In this document: piece after piece, positions 9,055 through 17,723 of the stretch
How positions within the stretch are numbered: position 1 is the first letter of the stretch
Layout: the number at the start of each line of letters is the position of its first letter
Assembly (NCBI GenBank): GCA_963755695.1
Contig: CAVWLB010000008.1
Span: 868,001 to 932,000 of the forward strand
Direction: 5' to 3'
DNA: 64,000 bases
Source of the DNA: QHWT01 sp963755695
GTDB lineage: Bacteria > Acidobacteriota > Vicinamibacteria > Vicinamibacterales > 2-12-FULL-66-21
The notes under the pieces: model-generated
What the model was told of the DNA's origin: nothing
Seen by the model: only the letters and a program-made list of their open reading frames with translations
Databases searched by the model: none
Program-made: the position numbers and the translations under genes

Positions 9055-10104
9055 CTACGCCGTTTGCTGGCCGTTCACGGTTGCCTTCCACCACCGCTCG
9101 TACCTGGGCGCAAGCCACACGGCCCAGGGCACGAGACAGATGCCTGCCAGCAGATCCACCACCCAGTGGTGGCGCAGGTAGACCGTGGACACGAGCAGCA
9201 CGAGCACGAACACGAGCAGGATCGGGAAGTACCAGCGGCAGTACTTCCACGCGTAGTACAGGCTGAGGCAGCTGACGGCCGAATGCAGGCTGGGGAACGC
9301 CGCACGTTCCGCGTGGTTCGGCATCATTCCGATCAAGTACGCCTGAAAGTTCGTGATGGGCCCACCGCGGAGCGTCACATGGAACAGACCGAGCGACGCG
9401 TAGTACAGGCGCGGCGGGGCGGCGGGCAGGAGCAGGTAAAGGACGTAGCCGGTGTAGAAGCAGACAATGATGCCGAGTAGCGCTGTGCGCGCCTCGTTCG
9501 ACCGGCCACTGAACCAGAGGATCAGCACGACCGACGGGGCAATGAGGTAGAAGTTCGCGTAGAAGGCGTTGAAGAACTCGGTTCTCGCCGGCGTGATGTA
9601 CGCCTCAGCCCAGAGGACCGGCTGGCCCCCGAAGATCCACCCCTCGATCGCCGACAAATACGCGTGAATGTCGTGCGTGTTGACATACCTCACGGTGTCG
9701 TGCAGGTTCGTGTACACCGCGATGCACATGACGAAGGGGAGGAACGTCCGGCCGAACTCCGCCGCCGCGAGCCACCGGCGCGAGCCCTGTCGGCGCGAGA
9801 GCGTCCGCTCGAGCCAGGGCAGGATCGCGGCCAATCCGACGACCACCGCGAGCCGCAGCAGGCCGCCGCGGATGCGCCGCGAGTTGATCTGGTGCTGGTA
9901 GAGGTCGACATTGGCGTAGATGGTGAGGACGACCGAGGCGACAAACGCGATGGCGAGCAGCCCCTCCTCTGGCCGCAGGCGCCGGAAGACGGTAATCAGC
10001 CGGGAGCTTCGATCCGACACCTCGTGCACCAGGAAATCATAGTGCGCACAACATGGCACGCGACAGCCCACCGCCCAATTCCGACTGCAGCCCGGCCCGG
10101 GCAT
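9055..10104 (-). CDS. PAP2-superfamily membrane enzyme
   Basis: A 349-aa integral membrane protein with about six helices. The phosphatidic-acid-phosphatase type 2 signature is present: AAFPSLHSAVSCLSLYYAWK carries the SxxH motif, and YLRHHWVVDLLAG the Y/R-x-x-H-x-x-x-D motif. The KxxxxxxRP element is weak. The length and loop layout resemble the inositol-phosphotransferase (Aur1-like) branch of PAP2 proteins, which act on lipid-linked phosphates. No good binding site precedes the ATG at 10104. A GTG at 10029 (VHEVSDRSSRL) is an alternative start that keeps all membrane helices. Confidence 0.82.
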   Translation of the reverse strand: MPGPGCSRNWAVGCRVPCCAHYDFLVHEVSDRSSRLITVFRRLRPEEGLLAIAFVASVVLTIYANVDLYQHQINSRRIRGGLLRLAVVVGLAAILPWLERTLSRRQGSRRWLAAAEFGRTFLPFVMCIAVYTNLHDTVRYVNTHDIHAYLSAIEGWIFGGQPVLWAEAYITPARTEFFNAFYANFYLIAPSVVLILWFSGRSNEARTALLGIIVCFYTGYVLYLLLPAAPPRLYYASLGLFHVTLRGGPITNFQAYLIGMMPNHAERAAFPSLHSAVSCLSLYYAWKYCRWYFPILLVFVLVLLVSTVYLRHHWVVDLLAGICLVPWAVWLAPRYERWWKATVNGQQTA

Positions 10105-10204
10105 GAGGATGGATTTGAGGCGTCAGCCGCAAACGGGTTCAGTTGCGCGGTTGATTGACTGCGGAAGCATCGGTACCCGTGAAGGGACCATCGAGCCCGT
10201 CGGG

Positions 10205-11116
10205 TTATTCCGACGTCATTCCGGTAGCGGGATGCGGCGACGATCCGAGGGCAGGACCGTCGATGAAATCGCCAGTTCGTTCCCGCCGGCGGCGGAAGAA
10301 GCGGTACAGCAGCCACACATCGATACTGGCGACAGTCGAGAACACGGCGGCGGCAGTCACGCTGTTCGCGATCCCGAGCATGCGGAGCAGGGATGCGAGA
10401 CCGAACGCCACTACCCACGCATCGAAGCTCATACACACTCGACGGAATGTCTCGGGCCGAACGCGGCGGATGATGACCGCACCCAGCGGAACGCCTATCG
10501 CCAGGCTCGGGAGGATCTGCAGCGACAATGCCATGCTGGTTGTCGTGAACATGCCCGCATAGAGATACGCGGCAGCGGTCATCGACGACTCTGCCAGCCT
10601 GACCAGCCCGAGCGCCGCTCGGAAATCGCGTTTCACATAGCCCTGATTGCTCAACATGACAGCCAAGGGCGGGCCCGAGATTGTGGTCACCGAATAGAGC
10701 ACCCCGAGAGCGCCTCCGAACGCGAGCCCGACCCGGCGCTCTGATCGAATCGGTCGCCGGAAACCGGCCGCCTGAAGAAGGATCAGCGGAATCAGGCACG
10801 CGAACGTCCACAGCTTCATCCAGGAGGGGCTCACGGTCGCGATGAGGACGGTTCCGACGATGACGCCTGGAGCGAGCCCGGCGATGATCGGCAATACCCG
10901 CCGCCAGACGCCGCTTACACTCTCCCAGTTCATCAGGAGCACGTAGGCGTTGAGCACGACCTCGATCAGCACCAGCGCCGGATTCAGCACGCGGTTGCTG
11001 AGGAACAACAGCGCCATCGGGACGGTGAGCGATGAAAACCCGTATCCGAGCGCGCCGTTCACCGTGGCGGCGATCAGTGTGATGACGGAGAGCGCAATGA
11101 TTTGTTCGACCGACAT
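10205..11116 (-). CDS. TauE/SafE family sulfite/anion exporter
   Basis: A 303-aa membrane protein with about eight to nine helices and the two Gly-rich TauE repeats (AATVNGALGYGFSSLTVPMA and VLYSVTTISGPPLAVMLSNQ). The family exports sulfite, sulfoacetate or related anions. The ATG at 11116 is chosen because GAGGG lies just upstream, overlapping the cysD stop; longer in-frame starts would run into cysD. It is the last gene of the cysN-cysC-cysQ-cysD unit, so a role in expelling sulfite or balancing sulfate is inferred from position. The C-terminal 25 residues are polar. Confidence 0.85.
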   Translation of the reverse strand: MSVEQIIALSVITLIAATVNGALGYGFSSLTVPMALLFLSNRVLNPALVLIEVVLNAYVLLMNWESVSGVWRRVLPIIAGLAPGVIVGTVLIATVSPSWMKLWTFACLIPLILLQAAGFRRPIRSERRVGLAFGGALGVLYSVTTISGPPLAVMLSNQGYVKRDFRAALGLVRLAESSMTAAAYLYAGMFTTTSMALSLQILPSLAIGVPLGAVIIRRVRPETFRRVCMSFDAWVVAFGLASLLRMLGIANSVTAAAVFSTVASIDVWLLYRFFRRRRERTGDFIDGPALGSSPHPATGMTSE

Positions 11117-11123
11117 CCGGCCC

Positions 11124-12005
11124 TCACATATACCCGTCTCTTCGCAGCGTCTCGAGACCGCCGCCGTCGGCTGCGTCCTGCGCGCGGCCGGAGCGCTCGG
11201 CAATGTTCGCGAACCGGCCGGTCCGCAGTTCGACGATGATGTCGGCGACGGTGGCGGCGGTGGACGTCACCGGCTGCGTGCACGGCCCGCATCCGAGCGA
11301 GCGGTAGCGAACGCCGTCACCGCGATCGAAGTAGAGCCCGACGATCGGAATGGCCTCGCGCGCGATGTACTCCCAGATATTCAGCTCCGTCCAGTCGAGC
11401 AGCGGATGGATTCGGACGTGCGTTCCCGGCGCGAAATCCGTCTTGTACTGGTTCCAGAATTCCGGCGGCTGATCCGCGAGATCCCAGGCGTTCCGAGTGG
11501 TGCGCGGCGAGAAATATCGCTCCTTCGATCGGCTTCCTTCTTCGTCCGCTCTGGCGCCGACGATCACACCCGTGAACGGTTCGGTGTTGGGATCCCGTTC
11601 GTAGCCCTTCGTGACGTGGTTGTAGCGATAGCGGGGCCATTCGCCGCTCAACGTTCGGGTCAGCGCTTCCGTCTTCAGCAGTGAACAGCACGTCATGCGG
11701 TCGACGGTGCCGTCCGGGAAGGTTCGATGCGCGGCGAGCGCCGCTTCATTCTGGCCGTAAATGAGATTCAGCTCCCACTCGTCGACCAGCCGATCGCGGT
11801 ACTGGATCATCTCGGGAATCTTGAACGACGTATCGATATGGATCAGTGGGAACGGCACATGGCCAAAGAACGCCTTGCGCGTAAGCCACAGCAGCACCGT
11901 GCTGTCCTTGCCGATCGACCAGAGCATGCCGAGATTCCGAAATGCCGCATAAGCTTCTCGCAGAATATGGACGCTGCGATTTTCGAGTTGGTCGAGCTGG
12001 TCCAT
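11124..12005 (-). CDS. cysD: sulfate adenylyltransferase small subunit
   Basis: A 293-aa ATP sulfurylase subunit that, with CysN, makes adenylyl sulfate (APS) from ATP and sulfate. The PP-loop appears as MLWSIGKDSTVLLWL; later come IHIDTSFKIPEMIQYRD, GARADEEGSRSKER and the C-terminal YRSLGCGPCTQP, all typical of CysD. The ATG at 12005 has GAGGA about 9 bases upstream; the longer open frame upstream is a shadow of cysQ. Length is close to the usual 300 aa. It lies 17 bases after cysQ and its stop touches the tauE binding site, so it sits inside one transcription unit. Its separation from cysN by two genes is unusual. Confidence 0.96.
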   Translation of the reverse strand: MDQLDQLENRSVHILREAYAAFRNLGMLWSIGKDSTVLLWLTRKAFFGHVPFPLIHIDTSFKIPEMIQYRDRLVDEWELNLIYGQNEAALAAHRTFPDGTVDRMTCCSLLKTEALTRTLSGEWPRYRYNHVTKGYERDPNTEPFTGVIVGARADEEGSRSKERYFSPRTTRNAWDLADQPPEFWNQYKTDFAPGTHVRIHPLLDWTELNIWEYIAREAIPIVGLYFDRGDGVRYRSLGCGPCTQPVTSTAATVADIIVELRTGRFANIAERSGRAQDAADGGGLETLRRDGYM

Positions 12006-12022
12006 CGGTCGTTCCTCAGGCG

Positions 12023-12817
12023 TCAAGAGGGCGTCCCCGGCGTCGCGGCGGTGGCGTCGTATCCCAGGACGAAACCGGCCACGCGCATATCCTCGGAGTC
12101 GTAACGGAGCGGCGAAGGGTGTTCGCCCACGGCCGCGGAGTTGCGGTAGATGCAGTCCCCGGCCCCAACGTCCCATTGCATCATCGGGCCGAACCTCGGG
12201 TACAAATCGGCGCTTCCCTCGGCGACGCGACAGAACTTCAGCGAGCTGCCGAGGCGCACGCGCTCGATCACCCCTATGGACGCGAGGAAGGTCTCGAGCT
12301 CGGGCGAAGGATGGGATCGGCTTTCGACCACGCGTGCCGGCTGCCCCGGTCGCCACCGGCAAGACGAAATCCGCTCCGGACGAGAGGCGCCACGTTGACG
12401 CCAGGCGCCAAGCCCGCGTCCTGCGCAGTAGGTGAGATCGAACGCGGGCGCCAGAATGACGCCGAGCACCGGATCGCCTTCATCGACGAGCGCGATGTTC
12501 ACCGTGAATTCGCCGTTCTTGGCGAGGAATTCCTTGGTTCCGTCGAGCGGATCCACGACCCAGTAGCGCCGCCACGTCGCACGCAGCGACCCGGAAGGCA
12601 TGCTCGATTCCTCGGCGACGATCGGAATCGTGGCGTCCCAGGCCGTGAGGGCCCCGACGATCACGCGTTCAGCGGCGACATCGGCGATTGTCACAGGGCT
12701 CGCATCGGCCTTCTGCCGGCAGGCCGCGGCCGTGTCGTAGTGCCGCATGATTTCGCGACCGGCCATGCGCGCGATGTCGCACAGCCGTTGGAGCGCCGCA
12801 TCATCGATCGACCTCAC
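12023..12817 (-). CDS. cysQ: 3'(2'),5'-bisphosphate nucleotidase (PAP phosphatase)
   Basis: A 264-aa member of the inositol monophosphatase superfamily. Metal-binding motifs are visible: VAEES, then WVVDPLDGTKEF and WDVGAGD. CysQ removes the 3'-phosphate of PAP, the by-product of sulfotransferases and PAPS reductase. The start is a GTG overlapping the cysC stop by four bases (GTGA), so translation is probably coupled. In the absence of any PAPS reductase nearby, its presence fits recycling of PAP released by the sulfotransferase upstream. Confidence 0.94.
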   Translation of the reverse strand: MRSIDDAALQRLCDIARMAGREIMRHYDTAAACRQKADASPVTIADVAAERVIVGALTAWDATIPIVAEESSMPSGSLRATWRRYWVVDPLDGTKEFLAKNGEFTVNIALVDEGDPVLGVILAPAFDLTYCAGRGLGAWRQRGASRPERISSCRWRPGQPARVVESRSHPSPELETFLASIGVIERVRLGSSLKFCRVAEGSADLYPRFGPMMQWDVGAGDCIYRNSAAVGEHPSPLRYDSEDMRVAGFVLGYDATAATPGTPS

Positions 12818-13380
12818 GGGAGGGCCACCGGTGACGGAGCCCGAAAGCGTTCACCGAGTCCGAGCGTCCTCATGACGAGATTCGTCGCCTCCTGCACGGA
12901 GATATCGCGCGTGTCGATTCGCAGCTCGGGAGCCGCGGGTGGCTCGTACGCCTCGTCGAGGCCGGTGAAATTCGCGATCTCGCCGCGGCGGGCGCGTCCG
13001 TAGAGTCCCTTGACATCCCGGCGTTCGCATTCGTCCAGCGGCGTCGATACGTAGACTTCCACGAACCGCCGACACAGCCTGCGTACGAATTCACGCGACT
13101 CGGCGTAAGGCGAAATGAGCGCGCAGACGACGAAGACGCCGTGATGTTCGAGTCGGCTCGCCAGGAATCCAACGCGCTTGACGTGAGCGTCGCGCTCCGC
13201 CTTCGAATAGCCGGTTTGCGGGAACACGCTGCGGATCGAATCACCGTCCAGGTACTCGACTTTGGCTCCGGCGGCGAGCAGGCGCTCGCACACGGCCTGG
13301 GCGATGGCCGACTTCCCTGCGCCCGACAGGCCGGTGAACCACACCACCGCGGGCTCGAGCGGCGCGCCGACGCCTACCAT
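12814..13380 (-). CDS. cysC: adenylylsulfate kinase
   Basis: A 188-aa kinase that phosphorylates APS to PAPS. Key residues are intact: P-loop FTGLSGAGKSAIAQ, YLDGDSIR, the switch region CALISPYAESRE and the APS-binding GLDEAYEPP near the C-terminus. The ATG at 13380 overlaps the end of cysN by seven bases, which fixes the start; a longer open frame through cysN is a shadow. The stand-alone enzyme presumably supplies the kinase activity that the decayed domain on CysN has lost. Confidence 0.95.
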   Translation of the reverse strand: MVGVGAPLEPAVVWFTGLSGAGKSAIAQAVCERLLAAGAKVEYLDGDSIRSVFPQTGYSKAERDAHVKRVGFLASRLEHHGVFVVCALISPYAESREFVRRLCRRFVEVYVSTPLDECERRDVKGLYGRARRGEIANFTGLDEAYEPPAAPELRIDTRDISVQEATNLVMRTLGLGERFRAPSPVALP

Positions 13381-15218
13381 GGCCGGAAAATCGCTCCGCA
13401 ATCGTGCAACAGTGTCTTCAACCGAGTGGTGCCTTCGGTCTCCGCTTCCGCCTCGGTGAGCGCCAGGTCGCAGGCGAGGTCGGTGGTGATCCGATCGCCG
13501 AGCCAGACGGTCATGACCCGATCGGATCCGCCGGAAGTGCGAATCACGTCGATATCCTCCTGTGTGAGCGCCACCGCCGTCGCGATTACGATCAGTCCGG
13601 CATCGAGCAGGATATTGGCGACTTCGCCAAGCCGCCGCAGATGCTCGAGCCGATTCACGTCGGTGCGCTCGATATCCGCATCGACTCCGTAAAGGACGTT
13701 GCCGATGCCAAGAAAGTAGACGTATCGGCCGTCGTCGAACAGCCGCGCCTCGAGATCGCGGGCGAGCTGCTTGCGCTCGGCGTCCTTTTCGCCGGTGATC
13801 ACCAGCAGTGCTGGCTTCTGGCTGTATCGCTCCGCCCGCCGCTCCGCGGGCACGCCGCCCGCCGCCCACTTGTAGTTCCGCTTCAGTACTTTCTCGCGCA
13901 CCCAGGCGTGCTTGTCGGGAAGCGCCTGACGAACGATGCCGCCGCCGCAAATCTCGAAATTGTCGACGATCACGAAGCGTCCGGTGGACGGACACTGGTC
14001 TGCCGTGTCGAACGCGAGCGGCTTGCCGAGAAGAAGCGTGCACTCGGCCACCTCGTGACGCTCCACCTGCGTCCGTTCGTCAGCGGCGGACAGGTCTGAC
14101 GCATCGATCACGCGATGAATCTGTTCAATCCGAAACGGCGCGCGACCGGTGCCGAGCTTGAGCAGATATTCCTTCCGCTGGACGAGCGGGCTCTTGCCCA
14201 GCCAGAAGAGGCTCACCTTCATGCGCGTGCTGACATAGGGCTTCGGCTGGCCGGTCTTGGCGGCGAGCTCGCCGCGCCCGATGTAGATCTGTTCGCTCAG
14301 TGTGAAGCCCGCCGCTTCCTCGGCCGCGGCCTCGCTGCGCGATGGACGATTGAATGCTTCGATGCTTTTGACTCGCGTCTTTTTTCCAGACGGATAAAAG
14401 ACGACCTCGTCGCCCGCCGAAAGGCGGCCGCTGTCGACGGTTCCGGCGACGATGCGCCGGTCGTCGCGGTGTTCGGTGAACTTGTAGACGCCCTGGACGG
14501 GCATTCGAAACGGCCCCGCGGTCAGCGCGGGCCGGTTCTCGAACGCGTCGAGCGCGTCGAGGACGGTTGGTCCCTCGTACCACGAAAGATTCGGCGCGTG
14601 TGCGACCAGGTTTTCGCCGTGAAAGCCGCTGACCGGAATGAACCAGGTCGGCGTGATCCCGATACGATCGAGGAATTCCCCGCATTCGGACACGATCTTG
14701 TCGAAGACGTCGCGGCGGTACGCGACCAAATCCATCTTGTTCACGAGCACAGCGATCTGGCGGATGCCGATCATCGCCAGCATGAATCCATGCCGCCTCG
14801 AGTTTTCCTGGATGCCTTCATGCGCGTCGATCACCAGCAGAGCCGCTTCCGCGCGCGACGCTCCGGTGATCATGTTCTTCAGGAACTCGATATGGCCCGG
14901 AGCGTCGAGGATGATGTAGTTGCGTCGCGCGGTCTTGAAGAAGACCCGCGCTGAGTCGATGGTGATCCCCTGAACCTGTTCGTCTTTCAGCGCGTCGAGC
15001 AGAAACGCGTACTCGAACGGTTTTGCGTTCCGTTCACAGGTCGTTCGTACCGCCTCGAGCTTCCCTTGCGGCAGTGAGCCCGTGTCGGCCAGCAAACGCC
15101 CGATGACGGTGCTCTTGCCATGATCGACGTGACCGGTGACCACGATGTGCATGCGCTCGGCCCGAACCGCCCGCGAGGCGTCCTCGGGATCGACTCGAGG
15201 ATTCGGGGTTATCGTCAT
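13374..15218 (-). CDS. cysN: sulfate adenylyltransferase large subunit with decayed APS-kinase-like C-terminal domain
   Basis: A 614-aa protein. Residues 1-430 are a CysN GTPase: G1 GHVDHGKSTVIGRL, QGITID, DAPGH and NKMD. They drive APS synthesis with CysD. Residues about 440-610 align in outline with adenylylsulfate kinase (RYVYFLGIGNVLYGVDADIE, then EVANILLDAGLIVIATAVAL), as in NodQ/CysNC fusions. However, the P-loop position reads VITGEKDAERKQLA instead of Gly-Leu-Ser-Gly-x-Gly-Lys-Ser, and the DGD motif reads LGIGN. The domain is therefore probably catalytically dead and may be structural. GGAGAGA precedes the ATG by 4-5 bases. The gene is first in its unit and follows the duplicated leader at 15232-15560. 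Confidence 0.95.
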   Translation of the reverse strand: MTITPNPRVDPEDASRAVRAERMHIVVTGHVDHGKSTVIGRLLADTGSLPQGKLEAVRTTCERNAKPFEYAFLLDALKDEQVQGITIDSARVFFKTARRNYIILDAPGHIEFLKNMITGASRAEAALLVIDAHEGIQENSRRHGFMLAMIGIRQIAVLVNKMDLVAYRRDVFDKIVSECGEFLDRIGITPTWFIPVSGFHGENLVAHAPNLSWYEGPTVLDALDAFENRPALTAGPFRMPVQGVYKFTEHRDDRRIVAGTVDSGRLSAGDEVVFYPSGKKTRVKSIEAFNRPSRSEAAAEEAAGFTLSEQIYIGRGELAAKTGQPKPYVSTRMKVSLFWLGKSPLVQRKEYLLKLGTGRAPFRIEQIHRVIDASDLSAADERTQVERHEVAECTLLLGKPLAFDTADQCPSTGRFVIVDNFEICGGGIVRQALPDKHAWVREKVLKRNYKWAAGGVPAERRAERYSQKPALLVITGEKDAERKQLARDLEARLFDDGRYVYFLGIGNVLYGVDADIERTDVNRLEHLRRLGEVANILLDAGLIVIATAVALTQEDIDVIRTSGGSDRVMTVWLGDRITTDLACDLALTEAEAETEGTTRLKTLLHDCGAIFRPW

Positions 15219-15339
15219 TTATCTCTCCAGCGACAGTCCGCGCGATCGGTCAGCACAGACCGGCGTCGTGCATATTGATGTGAGTTGACGTGCAACGCCG
15301 CACGTTGAAGTCAGTCCGTACAGACGGCCGGCAGTCCAC

Positions 15340-15355
15340 TGCAAACCCTGATCCC
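15340..15355 (-). promoter_or_regulatory. sigma-54-like promoter for cysN-cysC-cysQ-cysD-tauE
   Basis: Reading the minus strand, GGGATCAGGGTTTGCA carries GG, ten bases, then GC, with TTTGCA around the -12 element. Fourteen of its 16 bases equal the element in copy B, while flanking bases drift. The conserved spacing is that of a -24/-12 promoter; the -24 side (TGGCAC in the consensus) is only partly matched. Transcription would begin near 15329, giving a leader of about 110 bases. Confidence 0.5.
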
Positions 15356-15518
15356 GGACACGGATGAGATACCGGAGGTGGGCTCTAGCGGCCAGGCGGG
15401 CAGGCGATTGGCCTCTACGTCCTCGAAGTCGAACGGAGGGGGGTCGAGCTGACCGCTTTTCGCTCGCACCGCTGGCAAAGAATGGCTGAGACTTACCGTC
15501 GCTCGAAGTCGACCCCGA

Positions 15519-15533
15519 TGCCAATACTCGGTA
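15519..15533. promoter_or_regulatory. candidate activator site (imperfect inverted repeat), copy A
   Basis: TGCCAATACTCGGTA is an imperfect inverted repeat matching TGCCGATATACGGCA in copy B. It lies about 165 bases upstream of the -24 element, a typical distance for a sigma-54 enhancer site. The role is inferred from position and conservation only. Confidence 0.4.
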
Positions 15534-15568
15534 TTGCTTCGCCCGAAAAGGATTTACATCGACAGCAA

Positions 15569-16540
15569 TCACCTCCATGAGTTCCTCAGGAATCTCGGCC
15601 TGCGACCATGAAAAACGTCGCGAACCCAGAACACCGGGGCCGGCAGCGAGGCGACCAGCCGCTTGCGGGCGATCGCGCGTCGCAGATCCGCCGCATCGGA
15701 TACGAAAGCTTCCTGAAGGACCGCCGTCGACGCCCTCGCGCGTGCCAGATCGCGTTCGGCGATGATCCGCGAGACCTCGTCTAGAAAGATCGCGGCTACC
15801 AGTTGTCGTCGGCGGTTACGGGACGTCCCGGTGCGCCGCTCGAATTCATCAGCGAGCGCTTCACGGACCTGCAGCCCGCATCGAACCACCCGGGCGTGGT
15901 CGCGGCTGACCTGGCTGGCGTGGACGCGATACCGGCAGAGCACGCGTGGAACAGCCACCACCGACCAGCGTGCGGCCACGCGGAGCCAGGCATCAAGATC
16001 TTCGGCCTGCGCGGCCGCGCCATCGAATCCTCCGGCATCGACGAGCGCCTGCCGGCGCACAATGACTGTCGAAGTGGGAATGAAGTTGCGCTGCAGATAC
16101 AGGCGCTCGAAGATGTCTCCCTGCGGCGGATTCATTGGCCACGGCGGGCCCAGACCGCCCGGCCCAAATCGACGCATCTGTCCGTACACCAGCCCGACGG
16201 CGGGATCATCGAAGCTTGGAATTTGATCGGCGAGCTTGCCGGCTTCCCACACGTCGTCGGCGTCCAGCCAGGCCACCAGGTCTTCCCGTGCCGCCAGCAG
16301 CCCGGCATTGCGGGCCGCGCCAACGCCTGCATGCGCGGATGAAAGGAGGCGAACGCGTTCGCCAAACGACCGGCTCACGCGCACCGACCCATCGTCGGAG
16401 CCGTCATCAACCACGATGACTTCCGCTGGCGGTGGCGACTGCGACAGGGCGGATTCGATGGCCTCGCCGACGAACCGTTCGGCGTTGTAGCACGGAATCA
16501 CCACGCTGACTCTCATTGGAACGTCACTTTCCACCGCCAT
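15569..16540 (-). CDS. family 2 glycosyltransferase
   Basis: A 323-aa GT-A glycosyltransferase. The N-terminal part shows VSVVIPCYNAERFVGEAIES, VIVVDDGSDDGS, AARNAGLLAAREDLVAWLD with the following DADD metal site, and later AEDLDAWLRVA, the usual acceptor/catalytic block. The last 100 residues form an Arg-rich helical tail. The start may be 16540 or the inner ATG at 16516; both precede the first strand. It begins 5 bases after the sulfotransferase stop, so the two are almost certainly one operon. Sugar donor and acceptor are unknown; a surface polysaccharide that is then sulfated is inferred. Confidence 0.9.
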   Translation of the reverse strand: MAVESDVPMRVSVVIPCYNAERFVGEAIESALSQSPPPAEVIVVDDGSDDGSVRVSRSFGERVRLLSSAHAGVGAARNAGLLAAREDLVAWLDADDVWEAGKLADQIPSFDDPAVGLVYGQMRRFGPGGLGPPWPMNPPQGDIFERLYLQRNFIPTSTVIVRRQALVDAGGFDGAAAQAEDLDAWLRVAARWSVVAVPRVLCRYRVHASQVSRDHARVVRCGLQVREALADEFERRTGTSRNRRRQLVAAIFLDEVSRIIAERDLARARASTAVLQEAFVSDAADLRRAIARKRLVASLPAPVFWVRDVFHGRRPRFLRNSWR

Positions 16541-16545
16541 CCACC

Positions 16546-17577
16546 TCAGAGATGTCGATACCCGAGCTCCGTCCCCACCGGCTCAATCGCCCGCTTGAGC
16601 AGAAAGCGTTCGACCCTCGGCACCCAACGGTTGTCGTCGTTAGAGGCGTCCCGTTCTACCAGGTTGCGCACGCGCGGCAGACCGGACGGATCGGCAATCG
16701 TCATTCCAAGATAGTCTTCGAGGCGCTTGCGCGTTTCTGGCGTCCGCAGCGTCTCGTACGGCAGCAGGAGGCCGCCGACCTTTTGATGATTGCGCACGAA
16801 GTCAGTGGTCAGTTCCCTCCACCACCTCCCGAAGCTCGTGGCGGTGAAGATCGGTTCGTCAGGCCACGATCGGTACCAGTCGCGCCATTGCCGGTACGAA
16901 CGGTAGGCGTGATAGGGACTCCGATAGAGGAAGAGGAATCGTGCGTTCGGAAACAGCCACTTCAGGTAATACGCGTCGTCGGTCGTGAGGGAGACTTCCT
17001 TCAAACCCCACCGGGCTCTGTTGAATCGTGCCGCAGGCGCGACGAACAGCCGTTCGAAGTAGGCGAGGTGAGCACCAAGGAACTCCTCCATCGATGGATA
17101 CAAGTTCGCGACGAACTCGTTTGTGAGATCGGTCTGGTCCGGGTACTGGTCTGCGAAGAAAGAATCGGAAGGCCAGTCCTCTTTAGCGAAGGCGCACACC
17201 TGTCGCGCCAGCAGGTGGATGGGCTCTGAATAACGATACGGCTCACCCCAGATCAGAATGTCGTTGCCCTTCATCAGCCATCGTTGCAGGAACGTCGAAC
17301 CGCACCGCCATCCGGCGGAGAGGATGAAAATGGGCTCGGAAGTCTGCGGGCTCGCCAGCGATGGCCAGCGTCTGGCGATTGCGGAGAGTCCCGCCTCGAC
17401 GGAGGCCGGCGTGGCTGTTTGCTTCGCGTGCCGTCGTCGCGCCTTGGCGGTCCCGGACAAAGCCTCTTTCACGAGTCTCAGGTGCGTCCTCGGCGAAAGC
17501 TGCAGTATCAACCGGTGAGCCATGTGATGCCACTCGGCGCCTTTCGGCCGATTTGCAGCCTCGGGTAAACAGTCCAT
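16546..17577 (-). CDS. PAPS-dependent sulfotransferase
   Basis: A 343-aa sulfotransferase. The 5'-phosphosulfate-binding loop appears as FILSAGWRCGSTFLQRWL, and the 3'-phosphate-binding segment as FLFLYRSPYHAYRSYRQW. It transfers sulfate from PAPS to a carbohydrate or other acceptor. The ATG at 17577 is chosen because AGGA lies 8 bases upstream; the longer open frame to 17964 runs through the duplicated leader and is not coding. It is the first gene of the unit and is followed by the GT2 gene. No signal peptide is seen, so it is probably cytoplasmic. Confidence 0.9.
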   Translation of the reverse strand: MDCLPEAANRPKGAEWHHMAHRLILQLSPRTHLRLVKEALSGTAKARRRHAKQTATPASVEAGLSAIARRWPSLASPQTSEPIFILSAGWRCGSTFLQRWLMKGNDILIWGEPYRYSEPIHLLARQVCAFAKEDWPSDSFFADQYPDQTDLTNEFVANLYPSMEEFLGAHLAYFERLFVAPAARFNRARWGLKEVSLTTDDAYYLKWLFPNARFLFLYRSPYHAYRSYRQWRDWYRSWPDEPIFTATSFGRWWRELTTDFVRNHQKVGGLLLPYETLRTPETRKRLEDYLGMTIADPSGLPRVRNLVERDASNDDNRWVPRVERFLLKRAIEPVGTELGYRHL

Positions 17578-17707
17578 GTGAGCTGTCCTTGATCTCTCCA
17601 ACGACGGTCGGCGCGATCGGTCAGCGCGAACCGCCGTCATGCAATCGGTGGGGTCACATACGACGCCGCACATCGAAGCCCGACCGTATAAGCGGCGGAA
17701 GTCTCCT

Positions 17708-17723
17708 TGCAAACCGTGGTCCC
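17708..17723 (-). promoter_or_regulatory. sigma-54-like promoter for the sulfotransferase-GT2 unit
   Basis: The minus strand reads GGGACCACGGTTTGCA: GG, ten bases, GC. The start point would fall near 17697, about 120 bases before the ATG at 17577. The match to the textbook -24 half is partial; the support is its conservation with copy A. Confidence 0.5.

Larger units (their letters stand above)
15232..15560 (-). repeat. leader copy A upstream of cysN
   Basis: About 330 noncoding bases that align through most of their length with 17602-17905 (copy B), by eye at roughly 70 percent with small gaps. Shared blocks, in plus-strand sense, include GCGCGATCGGTCAGC, TGCAAACC..TG.TCCC, CCTCG.AAGTCGAACGG, AATGGCTGAGA.TTACC and CCCGATGCC.ATA. 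Both copies end just before the start codon of a minus-strand gene and supply its GGAGAGA. No protein frame is conserved between them, so this looks like a duplicated regulatory leader rather than a gene. Confidence 0.85.

Noticed and set aside
15219..15578. 119-aa minus-strand open frame before cysN
   Set aside because: It coincides with leader copy A; the matching frame in copy B is not conserved as protein.
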